A stretch of 7,124 nucleotides of DNA, from NCBI GenBank assembly GCA_013152615.1, contig JAADGA010000074.1:1-7124 (forward strand). Reading direction: 5' to 3'. A program made the position numbers and the translations under genes. The notes under the pieces were generated by a model. The model searched no databases. It was not told the origin of the DNA and worked only from the letters and a program-made list of their open reading frames with translations. Below are positions 1-5,691 of the stretch, piece after piece (position 1 is the stretch's first letter; every line of letters starts with the position of its first letter). Origin of the DNA: Alphaproteobacteria bacterium (GTDB taxonomy: Bacteria > Pseudomonadota > Alphaproteobacteria > Sphingomonadales > Emcibacteraceae).

Positions 1-1072
1 GGGTGAGCGAGCCGGTTTCTTTCGCCCGTTTGGCCACCGCCTTATAGGCTTTATAGACAGCGTTTGATTTCGGCGCGGTGGCAAGATAAATTACCGCCTG
101 CGCCACATGAAGATCGCCTTCGGGCGAGCCGAGAAACTGATAGGCCTCTTTCGCCGCCAATGTCTGTAGCAGCGCATTCGGGTCCGCCAGTCCGATGTCT
201 TCCGCGGCAAAACGCACCAGACGGCGCAGGAGATAAAGCGGCTCCTCACCGCCCGCCAGCATCCGTGCCGTCCAGTAGAGCGCGGCATCAACATCAGAGC
301 CGCGCAGGGATTTATGCAGCGCCGAAATCAGGTTATAATGGCCGTCCCGATCCTTGTCATAAACCGGGGCGCGCTGTTGCAGGACCTGGGACAGAGCGGT
401 AACATCCAGCATTTCCTCAACCTCAAACAGAATATCCGCCAGATTGAGCAGATAGCGCCCGTCACCGTCAGCCATGCTATAGAGCATCGCCCGCGCGGCG
501 TCAGTCACGGGCAATTTCTTCTGTTCCAGCGCCTCTGCCCGGGTGAGCAGTTCCGCCATCGCCCGCTCATCCAGACGCTTCAGGGTCAATACCTGCAACC
601 GCGACAACAGGGCGGCATTCAGCTCAAAAGACGGATTTTCGGTAGTGGCCCCGACCAGAATGATGGTGCCATCTTCGACATAGGGCAGGAAACCATCCTG
701 CTGCGACCGGTTAAAGCGGTGAATCTCGTCAACAAATAACAGCGTCCCCATGCCGACCCGGCGCCGGTCCGCCGCCGCCTCAAAACACTTGCGCAGTTCT
801 GCCACCCCGGAAAAAACCGCCGAAATCTGCTCAAAATACAACTCTGTCCCCTGAGCCAGCAGCCGGGCGATGGTAGTTTTACCGGTCCCCGGCGGTCCCC
901 AGAAAACCAGTGACGTCAACCGACCCGCAGACAGCATCCGGCCCAGTGGTCCAGCGGGCGCAATCAGGTGGTCCTGACCAACCACCTCACGCAATAACTT
1001 TGGCCGGAGCCGGTCCGCGAGCGGTCGTGGCGCACCCTGTTCCAGCCCCGCCGATGTGAACAGATCAGCCAT
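1..1072 (-). CDS. rarA: Replication-associated recombination protein A (RarA/MgsA), AAA+ ATPase, 3' end cut by window
   Basis: RarA is a cytoplasmic AAA+ ATPase of the clamp-loader-like RarA/Mgs1/WRNIP1 family. It acts at stalled replication forks, and the E. coli homologue interacts with SSB. I translated 357 codons from ATG 1072 without a stop; family members are about 430-450 residues, so roughly the last 80 are off the left edge. Visible motifs are Walker A GPPGTGKT (residues 59-66), Walker B LLFVDE (111-116) followed by IHRFN, sensor 1 around ATTENPS (142-148) and an arginine finger in ALLSR (R158). Further on is the RarA-specific stretch with HYNLISALHKS, RGSD and DAALYW, and then the helical oligomerisation region. 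The start lies 11 bases after the htrA stop, with an AGGGA-like ribosome site in the gap, so the two are probably co-transcribed. The frame is continuous wherever I checked it. The family call is firm. Confidence 0.95.
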   Translation of the reverse strand, partial: MADLFTSAGLEQGAPRPLADRLRPKLLREVVGQDHLIAPAGPLGRMLSAGRLTSLVFWGPPGTGKTTIARLLAQGTELYFEQISAVFSGVAELRKCFEAAADRRRVGMGTLLFVDEIHRFNRSQQDGFLPYVEDGTIILVGATTENPSFELNAALLSRLQVLTLKRLDERAMAELLTRAEALEQKKLPVTDAARAMLYSMADGDGRYLLNLADILFEVEEMLDVTALSQVLQQRAPVYDKDRDGHYNLISALHKSLRGSDVDAALYWTARMLAGGEEPLYLLRRLVRFAAEDIGLADPNALLQTLAAKEAYQFLGSPEGDLHVAQAVIYLATAPKSNAVYKAYKAVAKRAKETGSLT

Positions 1073-1083
1073 TCATCCCTGCT

Positions 1084-2520
1084 TTATTTACAATATGACC
1101 GCCCCTTGTCCCGGATGACACATTCAATCCGGCGGCCCGAGCGTTTAATGATAAAATCGATATTGCGCGGATCACGGGCAAGCGCGGCGGTAATATTGCT
1201 GATTGTGATCACCTTGTTGCCATTGACAGATTTAAAAATATCGCCTCGGCGCAAGCTGGTCAGCCGCATAACCTCACGCGGGGATGACAGCACGATCACG
1301 CCTCTTTCATAGGTATCAACACCGATTTCCGCGGAATAGGCCGGGGACAGATTGGCAAGCTTGATCCCGTAAAAGATATTCTCCCCTTTCAGGGTGGTAA
1401 TATCCCGGGGCGGTTTTTCAGGGGCCGCCCGGAGCGGAACATAAAGCGTCAGCTTTTTCTGGCCGCGCAATACCACCATCGGCACCGTTCCGCCAACCGT
1501 TTTCAGGCCGATATAATATTGCAGCGCCTGCGGGCTGGAAACACTCTTGCCATCAAGGCTTAAGATAACATCGCCCTGACGCAGGCCGGCCTGATCTGCC
1601 GGACCACCGCTATAGATATCATCAACCAATATCCCCCCCGGACGGTCAAAGCCAAGGCTTTCCGCAATGTCGGCGGTAACGGTCTGACCACTGCCGCCAA
1701 ACCACGGACGCACCAGTTTGCCCCCGGACAGGGCCGAGGCAACCACATGCTTGACCATATTGGCCGGAATAGCAAAACCAATGCCGTTAGAACCGCCGGA
1801 GCGTGAGAAAATCGCGGTGTTAATGCCAATCAATTTACCATCCATGCCGATCAGCGCCCCGCCGCTGTTGCCCGGATTAACAGCGGCATCTGTCTGGATA
1901 AAGAATTTATAATTGCGGCCATTGACCTGCGCCCGTGCCAGCGCCGAGACAATCCCGCTGGTCACGGTCTGGCCAACGCCAAAAGGATCACCAATGGCAA
2001 GCACGAGGTCGCCAACCTCAACCGAATCGGAATCGGAAAATTTCAGCACCGGCAGCTTCTCTGTGCCGATATTAATCTGCAAAACCGCGAGATCATCCTT
2101 TTCATCATCAAGAATGACTTTCGCGTCATATTCCCGTTTGTCAGACAGGGCGACCGTGATCTTGTCCGCATTGCCGATCACATGATGATTGGTCACAATC
2201 ACCCCGTCCGCGCGGACAATCACCCCCGAACCCAGCGACCGTTCAATCCGTTGGCGCGAGGTGCCCTGAAAATCATTGCCAAAGAATTTCTGAAAGAACG
2301 GATTATTGGCAAAAGGCGAGAAACTCCGGGCTTTTATCACCCGCTTGGTATAGATATTAACCACTGCCGGTGCCGCTTTTTTTACTATAGAAGCATAAGA
2401 AAGCTGTACCTGTCGCCATGAGGTTGGAACTTTTCTGTCGGCGGCCTGCACCATGGTCGCCTGCGCCGGCACCAAAAGCAGTAAAATTGAAAGCCGCAAC
2501 AGCACTCGGGATCGTGTCAT
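1084..2520 (-). CDS. Periplasmic HtrA/Do-family (DegP/DegQ-like) serine endoprotease with two PDZ domains
   Basis: This is a 478-residue envelope quality-control protease that degrades misfolded periplasmic proteins. Residues 1 to about 26 form a Sec signal peptide: Arg-rich start, Leu-rich core, and an Ala-x-Ala type site near VQAA. A trypsin-like domain follows, with the catalytic triad His113 (in TNHHV), Asp143 (in DDLAVLQ) and Ser219 (in NPGNSGG). Before the triad, around residues 66-90, lies a Phe/Asn/Gln-rich loop like the LA loop of this family. PDZ1 spans about 268-365 (GILVDDIYSGGPADQAGL, GDVILSLDG). PDZ2 spans about 380-475 and is more divergent (RGDIFKSVNG). Two cysteines, Cys467 and Cys477, sit in the last 12 residues. 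The ATG at 2520 is preceded only by a weak GGA ribosome site. The gene diverges from a lipoprotein gene and precedes rarA. DegP and DegQ cannot be told apart here, so I give no symbol. Confidence 0.93.
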   Translation of the reverse strand: MTRSRVLLRLSILLLLVPAQATMVQAADRKVPTSWRQVQLSYASIVKKAAPAVVNIYTKRVIKARSFSPFANNPFFQKFFGNDFQGTSRQRIERSLGSGVIVRADGVIVTNHHVIGNADKITVALSDKREYDAKVILDDEKDDLAVLQINIGTEKLPVLKFSDSDSVEVGDLVLAIGDPFGVGQTVTSGIVSALARAQVNGRNYKFFIQTDAAVNPGNSGGALIGMDGKLIGINTAIFSRSGGSNGIGFAIPANMVKHVVASALSGGKLVRPWFGGSGQTVTADIAESLGFDRPGGILVDDIYSGGPADQAGLRQGDVILSLDGKSVSSPQALQYYIGLKTVGGTVPMVVLRGQKKLTLYVPLRAAPEKPPRDITTLKGENIFYGIKLANLSPAYSAEIGVDTYERGVIVLSSPREVMRLTSLRRGDIFKSVNGNKVITISNITAALARDPRNIDFIIKRSGRRIECVIRDKGRSYCK

Positions 2521-2536
2521 AAATTATTCCAGTCCG

Positions 2537-2564
2537 TTGTTTCTTTTTCTCAACCCATTATATA
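2537..2564 (+). promoter_or_regulatory. Candidate promoter for the small lipoprotein gene
   Basis: TTGTTT at 2537-2542 and TATATA at 2559-2564 are separated by 16 bases, giving a leader of about 30 bases before the ATG at 2603. The -10 overlaps the TATAAT used in the opposite direction by the protease promoter, so the two transcription units would compete or be co-regulated. The call rests on consensus match only. Confidence 0.4.
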
Positions 2565-2587
2565 GGGTGATTAGCAGAATATTGAAG
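2557..2587 (-). promoter_or_regulatory. Candidate promoter for the htrA-rarA genes, possibly heat-shock type
   Basis: Reading leftwards, a perfect TATAAT lies at 2557-2562, with a poor -35 (TTCAAT, 2581-2586) 18 bases upstream. The same stretch can be read as CTTCAA (2582-2587), 16 bases, then CTATAT (2560-2565) preceded by CC. That resembles alphaproteobacterial RpoH promoters (CTTGAA, then CYTATNT) with one mismatch in the -35. A stress protease is a reasonable RpoH target, but the sigma-factor assignment is inference. Confidence 0.45.
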
Positions 2588-2602
2588 ATAATTGGTAACA
2601 AT

Positions 2603-2989
2603 ATGAAAAAATTTATATATTCCCTGAGATATACGGCCATTCCCCTGTTAACATTAATCCTTGCGGCATGCAGTTTTCTGACTCCGGAGACGCCCGCTTC
2701 TCAAACCTGCAAGAAAATTGCCCTTGGCCGCCTGAAACATCCCGGGAGTTACGAAGGCAATAGCCAGACACAAACAAACCCGCACAAGGGCCAGATTAAA
2801 GTCACCCTGACTTTTTCCGCCTGGAACGATTACAAGGTTCCGATGCCCCAGAACATCTCGTGCCTGTTTCAGGGCAAAAAGAACGGTACCGTCACCGGCC
2901 TCCTGTCAGTAAAATGGAATGGTTATCCGCTGCGCATGATTGAAATGGATAATATTCGCGCCAGCCTGAAAAAGACCGGTCCGCAATGA
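2603..2989 (+). CDS. Small predicted lipoprotein of unknown function, two further cysteines
   Basis: This 128-residue protein has a lipoprotein signal peptide: MKK, a hydrophobic stretch, then lipobox LAAC with the lipidated cysteine at 23. Residue +2 is Ser, which would be compatible with outer-membrane sorting in organisms that use the Asp +2 rule. The frame is open further upstream to 2453, but I chose the ATG at 2603 because the signal peptide starts there and the longer form would overlap the protease gene. The mature part has Cys36 in TCKKIALGRLKHPGSY, a beta-rich middle, then FSAWNDYKVPMPQNISC with Cys87. This C..LK.P.SY....A.N.Y..P....C layout recurs in small exported proteobacterial proteins, and Cys36-Cys87 could form a disulfide. 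No enzymatic motif is visible. The stop codon lies inside the first copy of a 19-bp tandem repeat. I do not recognise a named family and assign no function. Confidence 0.8.
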   Translation: MKKFIYSLRYTAIPLLTLILAACSFLTPETPASQTCKKIALGRLKHPGSYEGNSQTQTNPHKGQIKVTLTFSAWNDYKVPMPQNISCLFQGKKNGTVTGLLSVKWNGYPLRMIEMDNIRASLKKTGPQ

Positions 2990-3040
2990 TAAAACCGGCC
3001 CGCAATGATAAGACTGGCCAGCAATGATAAAATCAGCCGG
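2972..3040. repeat. 19-bp tandem repeat, three full copies plus a partial copy
   Basis: Three copies of a unit like AARACYGGYCCGCAATGAT lie at 2972-2990, 2991-3009 and 3010-3028, with a degenerate partial copy at 3029-3040. The copies differ at a few positions (CCGG, CCGG, CTGG; CCGC, CCGC, CAGC). The array begins inside the last codons of the lipoprotein gene, and its stop (TGA, 2987-2989) is part of the unit. Because 19 is not a multiple of three, added copies would not extend the protein in frame. There are no spacers, so this is not a CRISPR array. Confidence 0.85.
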
Positions 3041-3042
3041 TT
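2993..3042. other. Inverted repeat in the convergent gap, weak terminator candidate
   Basis: AACCGGC (2993-2999) is the exact reverse complement of GCCGGTT (3036-3042), enclosing 36 bases that include the 8-bp palindrome CTGGCCAG (3014-3021). Read on the minus strand, the second arm is followed by TTATC, so it could slow or end transcription coming from the atp operon. The loop is long and the T-run poor, so the terminator role is uncertain. Confidence 0.25.
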
Positions 3043-3078
3043 GAAAACATGTCCGCGCAGACTTGGCGGTAATTAACC

Positions 3079-3116
3079 GGTCCTGACTTAATTGACAGGT
3101 CCTGACTTAATGCCCT
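3079..3116. repeat. Second 19-bp tandem repeat, two copies
   Basis: The 14-base core GGTCCTGACTTAAT occurs at 3079-3092 and again at 3098-3111, a spacing of exactly 19 bases. The unit is unrelated in sequence to the 19-bp array ending near 3040. It lies just beyond the 3' end of the atp operon (atpF stop at 3127-3129). Confidence 0.8.
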
Positions 3117-3126
3117 CTGGCATCCG

Positions 3127-3702
3127 CTAATGCCGCGTCGTGGCATCCGCAGGCTCTTTGGGATCAAGAGCATCAATACCCGACAGGATCAGGGCATCAT
3201 AATCCGCTTTTTTCATATTGGCCGCAATCAGATCACGGGCCGCGGTAGTGGCAATATGGATCGCTGCCTGATGAATTTCTTTCAGGGCATTGCTCTCTGC
3301 CTGAGCAATTTTCTGTGTCGCCAGAGCAGTCCGGCGCCGGGTCATCTCCGCGATCCGGTCCGCAGCCTCACGCGCCAGCAGCTTTGCCTCCGCTTCCGCC
3401 TGCACAATCATATCTGCCGCCAGTTTTTCAGCGTTGCACTGATCCTTCTGATATTTTGCCAGCAGCGCAGAAGCCTCGACCCGCAAAGTCTGGGCATTGT
3501 CAAGCTGTGCTGCTATCTCATCTATTTTTCCATCAAGCATCCGGCCAAGCATCGCCGGTATTTTCTTCCATACCATCAACAGGAAGAAAGTAATGATCGC
3601 CATCCCTACCCAGAATTCGGATTCCATATACCAGACGACATGACCATCCGGGTTGAGACTGCCATCAACTACAATTGCAACATGACCTTCGCCATCAGCC
3701 AT
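3127..3702 (-). CDS. atpF: ATP synthase F0 subunit b
   Basis: This 191-residue peripheral-stalk subunit, with b', links the membrane sector to F1 and resists rotor torque. A single transmembrane helix spans about residues 29-46 (ESEFWVGMAIITFFLLMVW). It is followed by a long charged Ala/Glu/Lys-rich coiled coil to about residue 165 and a short tail. The first 28 residues are a polar segment expected on the periplasmic side, longer than the N-terminus of E. coli subunit b. I keep the start at 3702 because an AAGGAG site lies 7 bases upstream; the internal Met26 codon (3625-3627) has no such site. The gene overlaps the end of the b' gene by 8 bases (ATGGCTGA), which implies translational coupling. 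It is last in the operon. The subunit is assigned as b rather than b' by its order, length and N-terminal extension. Confidence 0.93.
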   Translation of the reverse strand: MADGEGHVAIVVDGSLNPDGHVVWYMESEFWVGMAIITFFLLMVWKKIPAMLGRMLDGKIDEIAAQLDNAQTLRVEASALLAKYQKDQCNAEKLAADMIVQAEAEAKLLAREAADRIAEMTRRRTALATQKIAQAESNALKEIHQAAIHIATTAARDLIAANMKKADYDALILSGIDALDPKEPADATTRH

Positions 3703-4201
3703 TGGCCGTCTCCTTCATCATATCAAACCGGCTGTTCACCGAAACGCTAATGATTTTTTCATCAAGATCAAGGCCGGAAACAGTCTGGATAATATCCTGA
3801 CAGACGTCAACAGACACCGCCCTGATATCATCAAGGGCCTTGTCTCTGGCCACAATAATTTTTTGTTCCGCCAGCGCCGCTTCCGCCGCCAGTTCGCCGC
3901 TCAGCTGGTTATATTCCGTTTCCATTTCAGCCTTGATCGCATTTCTTTTCTGCGCGACCATTGATGCGGCGGTGGCCCGGGCGGCCTTCATGGCCAGATC
4001 ATAATCTGTTCTGACCTGTTCCGCCGTCGTTTGCATCCGTTCGGCCTCTTCCAGATCAGAGGCGATCCGGTCCTGACGCCGTTCCAGAACCCGGGTAATT
4101 TTCGGGGCGGCACTATGGGCAATAAACAGGTAAATTAACCCGAAAAGTATTACCAGCCAGAATATCTGGGGTAGAAAAACAGCAGGGTCAAATTGTGGCA
4201 T
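3695..4201 (-). CDS. atpF': ATP synthase F0 subunit b' (second b-type stalk subunit)
   Basis: This 168-residue protein is the partner of subunit b in a b/b' heterodimeric stalk, an arrangement typical of photosynthetic bacteria and alphaproteobacteria. It begins MPQFDPAVFLPQIFWL, a characteristic b' N-terminus. One transmembrane helix covers about residues 10-30 (IFWLVILFGLIYLFIA). The PKITRVLERRQDRI segment then leads into an extended coiled coil rich in Ala, Glu and Arg. The start at ATG 4201 has an AAGGAG site 8 bases upstream (4210-4215). The gene follows atpE after a 79-base gap that holds a hairpin, and overlaps atpF by 8 bases, which should favour equal synthesis of the two stalk subunits. 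The gene is also called atpG or atpX in some genomes. Confidence 0.93.
   Translation of the reverse strand: MPQFDPAVFLPQIFWLVILFGLIYLFIAHSAAPKITRVLERRQDRIASDLEEAERMQTTAEQVRTDYDLAMKAARATAASMVAQKRNAIKAEMETEYNQLSGELAAEAALAEQKIIVARDKALDDIRAVSVDVCQDIIQTVSGLDLDEKIISVSVNSRFDMMKETANG
3710..3715 (-). promoter_or_regulatory. Ribosome binding site for subunit b, inside the b' gene
   Basis: AAGGAG on the minus strand, 7 bases before ATG 3702. It lies in the last codons of the b' gene and decides in favour of the long N-terminus of subunit b over an internal Met at residue 26. Confidence 0.7.
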
Positions 4202-4209
4202 TATCTTGT

Positions 4210-4215
4210 CTCCTT
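4210..4215 (-). promoter_or_regulatory. Strong ribosome binding site for subunit b'
   Basis: AAGGAG on the minus strand, 8 bases before ATG 4201. It fixes that start and suggests efficient independent initiation after the atpE-b' gap. Confidence 0.7.
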
Positions 4216-4257
4216 AATCCTTGACGTCAGCAAGAATCAGGTCTGGTAATCAAGAAC

Positions 4258-4278
4258 GCGATAATTAAAAATAATCGC
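4258..4278 (-). other. Hairpin immediately after atpE
   Basis: The arms GCGATAATT (4258-4266) and AATAATCGC (4270-4278) pair over 9 positions with one mismatch around a 3-base loop. The structure begins 2 bases past the atpE stop (TGA, 4281-4283). It lacks a downstream T-run, so it is not a classical terminator. A stem here could protect the 3' end of an atpE-containing transcript or cause partial attenuation, which would suit the many copies of subunit c needed per complex. That role is inference. Confidence 0.5.
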
Positions 4279-4280
4279 CG

Positions 4281-4505
4281 TCAAGAGAACAGGATAATGA
4301 AAGCAATGACCAGACCAAACAGGCCGGTGGCCTCGGCCAGGGCAAAACCAAGCATGGCATGGCCAAAAAACTGCGGTGCCGCCGTGGGATTACGAATAGC
4401 GGCGGAGAGATAATGGCCAAAAATAGTACCGATACCGACCCCGGCCCCGATCAGGGCTATTGACGCCAGTCCGGCCCCGATCATTCTTGCTGCTTCTACA
4501 TCCAT
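4281..4505 (-). CDS. atpE: ATP synthase F0 subunit c (proteolipid, c-ring)
   Basis: This 74-residue hairpin protein forms the rotating c-ring that carries protons through F0. Helix 1 contains the glycine-rich packing motif GAGVGIG (residues 20-26). The polar loop is RNP (38-40), contacting F1. Helix 2 contains the essential carboxylate Glu58 in ALAEATGLFGL. The ending AFIILFS and the whole of helix 2 closely resemble mitochondrial subunit c, as expected of an alphaproteobacterium. The residue pattern of sodium-binding c subunits (a Gln in helix 1 plus Glu-Ser in helix 2) is absent, so protons are the likely coupling ion. ATG 4505 has an AGAGG site at 4514-4518, 8 bases upstream. It lies 58 bases after atpB and is followed by a hairpin. 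Confidence 0.97.
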   Translation of the reverse strand: MDVEAARMIGAGLASIALIGAGVGIGTIFGHYLSAAIRNPTAAPQFFGHAMLGFALAEATGLFGLVIAFIILFS

Positions 4506-4563
4506 TTTAATTTCCTCTTGTTTTCTAAACCAGATATTACACTTAATATTATCCCGTTACCGC

Positions 4564-5292
4564 TTAATGCAGATTCAGGGCATCATTCAAATACAGACAT
4601 GTCAGAATGGCAAAGACATAGGCCTGCAACACCGCCACCAGCAATTCCAGACTGATCAATACCACGATGAAGGCAAAGGGAGCCACCCCGAATACCCCAA
4701 GCGCCACCACAAAACCGCCAAATACTTCGAGCATGGTATGGCCCGCTACCATATTGGCAAATAACCGCACCGAAAGACTGATCGGACGGGTGAGATATGA
4801 CACGATCTCAATCACCACCAGCAAGGGCAACAAAGCCTTCGGCGCGCCCTTCGGGATAAAAAGATTAAAAAATTTAAAGCCGTGCTTGGCCAGACCGATC
4901 AGCGTCACCCCGACAAAGACGAAAATCGCCATTGCGAAGGTTACAATAATGTGGCTGGTAAAGGCGAAACCGACGAACGGCACCAAACCAAGCAGATTGG
5001 CAAACAGAATGAACATGAACAGGGTAAATATGAACGGGAAATACTTGCGGGCATCACGGCCCGCCGCATCATGGAGCATATTGGCGACAAATTCGTAACA
5101 GACCTCGACACAGAGCTGCCAACGGCCCGGCACCAATGACCCCTTGCGCATTCCTGCGACCATAAAGAACATAACGCCCAGCACCGCCAGCGCCATAAAA
5201 AGCGATGAATTGGTGAAAGAAACATCGTGACCGCCGATAGTAATCGGGATCAGCGTCGTTATTTCAAATTGGGCAAGCGGGCCTTCCACCAC
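4564..5292 (-). CDS. atpB: ATP synthase F0 subunit a
   Basis: This 242-residue integral membrane protein provides the two proton half-channels next to the c-ring. The essential arginine is Arg176 in SLSVRLFANMVAGH. Channel-lining polar residues include His185, Glu216 (SLELLVAVLQ) and Gln223. The N-terminus, GPLAQFEITTLIPITIGG then SFTNSSLFM, is typical of alphaproteobacterial subunit a. Hydrophobic segments lie at about 30-50, 86-108, 113-135, 152-200 and 205-235. The start appears to be GTG 5292, immediately followed by a second GTG codon; an AAGGA site at 5300-5304 lies 7 bases upstream, within the end of atpI. An ATG two bases upstream (5294) is out of frame and opens an 11-codon mini-ORF. 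The gene follows the atpI stop by 4 bases. Confidence 0.96.
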   Translation of the reverse strand: MVEGPLAQFEITTLIPITIGGHDVSFTNSSLFMALAVLGVMFFMVAGMRKGSLVPGRWQLCVEVCYEFVANMLHDAAGRDARKYFPFIFTLFMFILFANLLGLVPFVGFAFTSHIIVTFAMAIFVFVGVTLIGLAKHGFKFFNLFIPKGAPKALLPLLVVIEIVSYLTRPISLSVRLFANMVAGHTMLEVFGGFVVALGVFGVAPFAFIVVLISLELLVAVLQAYVFAILTCLYLNDALNLH

Positions 5293-5294
5293 AT
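5259..5294 (-). other. Out-of-frame 11-codon mini-ORF over the atpB start
   Basis: ATG at 5294 opens MWWKARLPNLK and stops at TAA 5259-5261, in a different frame from atpB, whose GTG start is at 5292. An AAGGA lies 5 bases upstream (5300-5304) and is shared with atpB. I do not claim it is translated; it is recorded because it could compete for initiation or mislead start prediction. Confidence 0.3.
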
Positions 5295-5296
5295 CC

Positions 5297-5629
5297 TTAT
5301 CCTTCGTTACCTTCAGTCTTCTGTCGCCGTTTACGCGCTGCGGCCGCCTCGATCTGCTTTGCCGCCCGCATCACATTAAAAATCCCGGCGCACAAGCCCA
5401 GGAAAATAAATGTTATCAACAGCCACGGCTTCGTTCCCAGCCATTTATCAAGGAACCAGCCAATTACAAAGCCGACAAACAATCCCGATAATAACTCCGC
5501 CACCAGCCGCATGGCCATGCCATAGGCCTGGGTATCGTTAAGCGCGGGCCGGTCTTCCGGCACCATATTCTTCCGGGCTTTCTTTACCCGGGCAGACAAA
5601 TCTTCAAGTGAGGATTTCTCCATTGACAT
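5297..5629 (-). CDS. atpI: ATP synthase protein I (AtpI), F0 assembly factor
   Basis: AtpI is a small membrane protein encoded at the head of F0 operons and known to assist c-ring assembly; it is not part of the finished enzyme. This one has 110 residues: a charged cytoplasmic N-terminus (ARVKKARK), a hydrophobic hairpin at about 42-62 and 68-88 joined by DKWLGTKPW, and a basic C-terminus (AAARKRRQK). The pattern GWFLDKWLGTKPWL is typical of alphaproteobacterial AtpI. Two in-frame starts are possible: ATG 5629 and ATG 5623 (MSM...). The only SD-like sequence, GGGA at 5632-5635, sits 2 bases from the first and 8 from the second, so a 108-residue product from 5623 is quite possible. The last codons carry the atpB ribosome site. 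Confidence 0.9.
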   Translation of the reverse strand: MSMEKSSLEDLSARVKKARKNMVPEDRPALNDTQAYGMAMRLVAELLSGLFVGFVIGWFLDKWLGTKPWLLITFIFLGLCAGIFNVMRAAKQIEAAAARKRRQKTEGNEG

Positions 5630-5662
5630 GATCCCATATCCGGCACCCGTAAAATTGACTGC

Positions 5663-5691
5663 AACATAGTTTCTGCCTTATAGCCTGTCAA
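5663..5691 (-). promoter_or_regulatory. Sigma-70-type promoter of the F0 operon
   Basis: On the minus strand a consensus -35, TTGACA (5686-5691), is followed after exactly 17 bases by TATGTT (5663-5668), which matches four of the six -10 positions. Transcription would start near 5656 and give a leader of about 27-33 bases before atpI. It lies in the 94-base gap between smc and atpI, so the operon need not depend on smc transcription. Confidence 0.75.

Noticed and set aside
2453..2602. Longer N-terminus for the lipoprotein gene
   Set aside because: The frame is open, but it would overlap the protease gene and bury the lipoprotein signal peptide inside the protein. The promoter-like block also lies within it.
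3092..3097. Plus-strand TTGACA as an antisense promoter into atpF
   Set aside because: No acceptable -10 occurs 16-19 bases downstream, and the hexamer arises from the junction of the two 19-bp repeat copies.
2972..3116. Possible CRISPR array
   Set aside because: The units are adjacent with no spacers, only 19 bp long, and no cas gene is present.
3130..3750. Long plus-strand open frame (206 codons) antisense to the subunit b gene
   Set aside because: It lies almost entirely opposite a confidently identified gene, has no domain-like pattern and is explained by codon bias on the coding strand.
4281..4505. Sodium-driven ATP synthase
   Set aside because: Subunit c lacks the helix-1 Gln and the Glu-Ser pair of sodium-binding rings. 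The motif here is Glu-Ala-Thr, as in proton-type alphaproteobacterial and mitochondrial subunits.
4667..5098. Plus-strand open frame of 143 codons antisense to atpB
   Set aside because: It is a shadow of the conserved subunit a gene, with low-complexity composition and no plausible ribosome site or protein motif.
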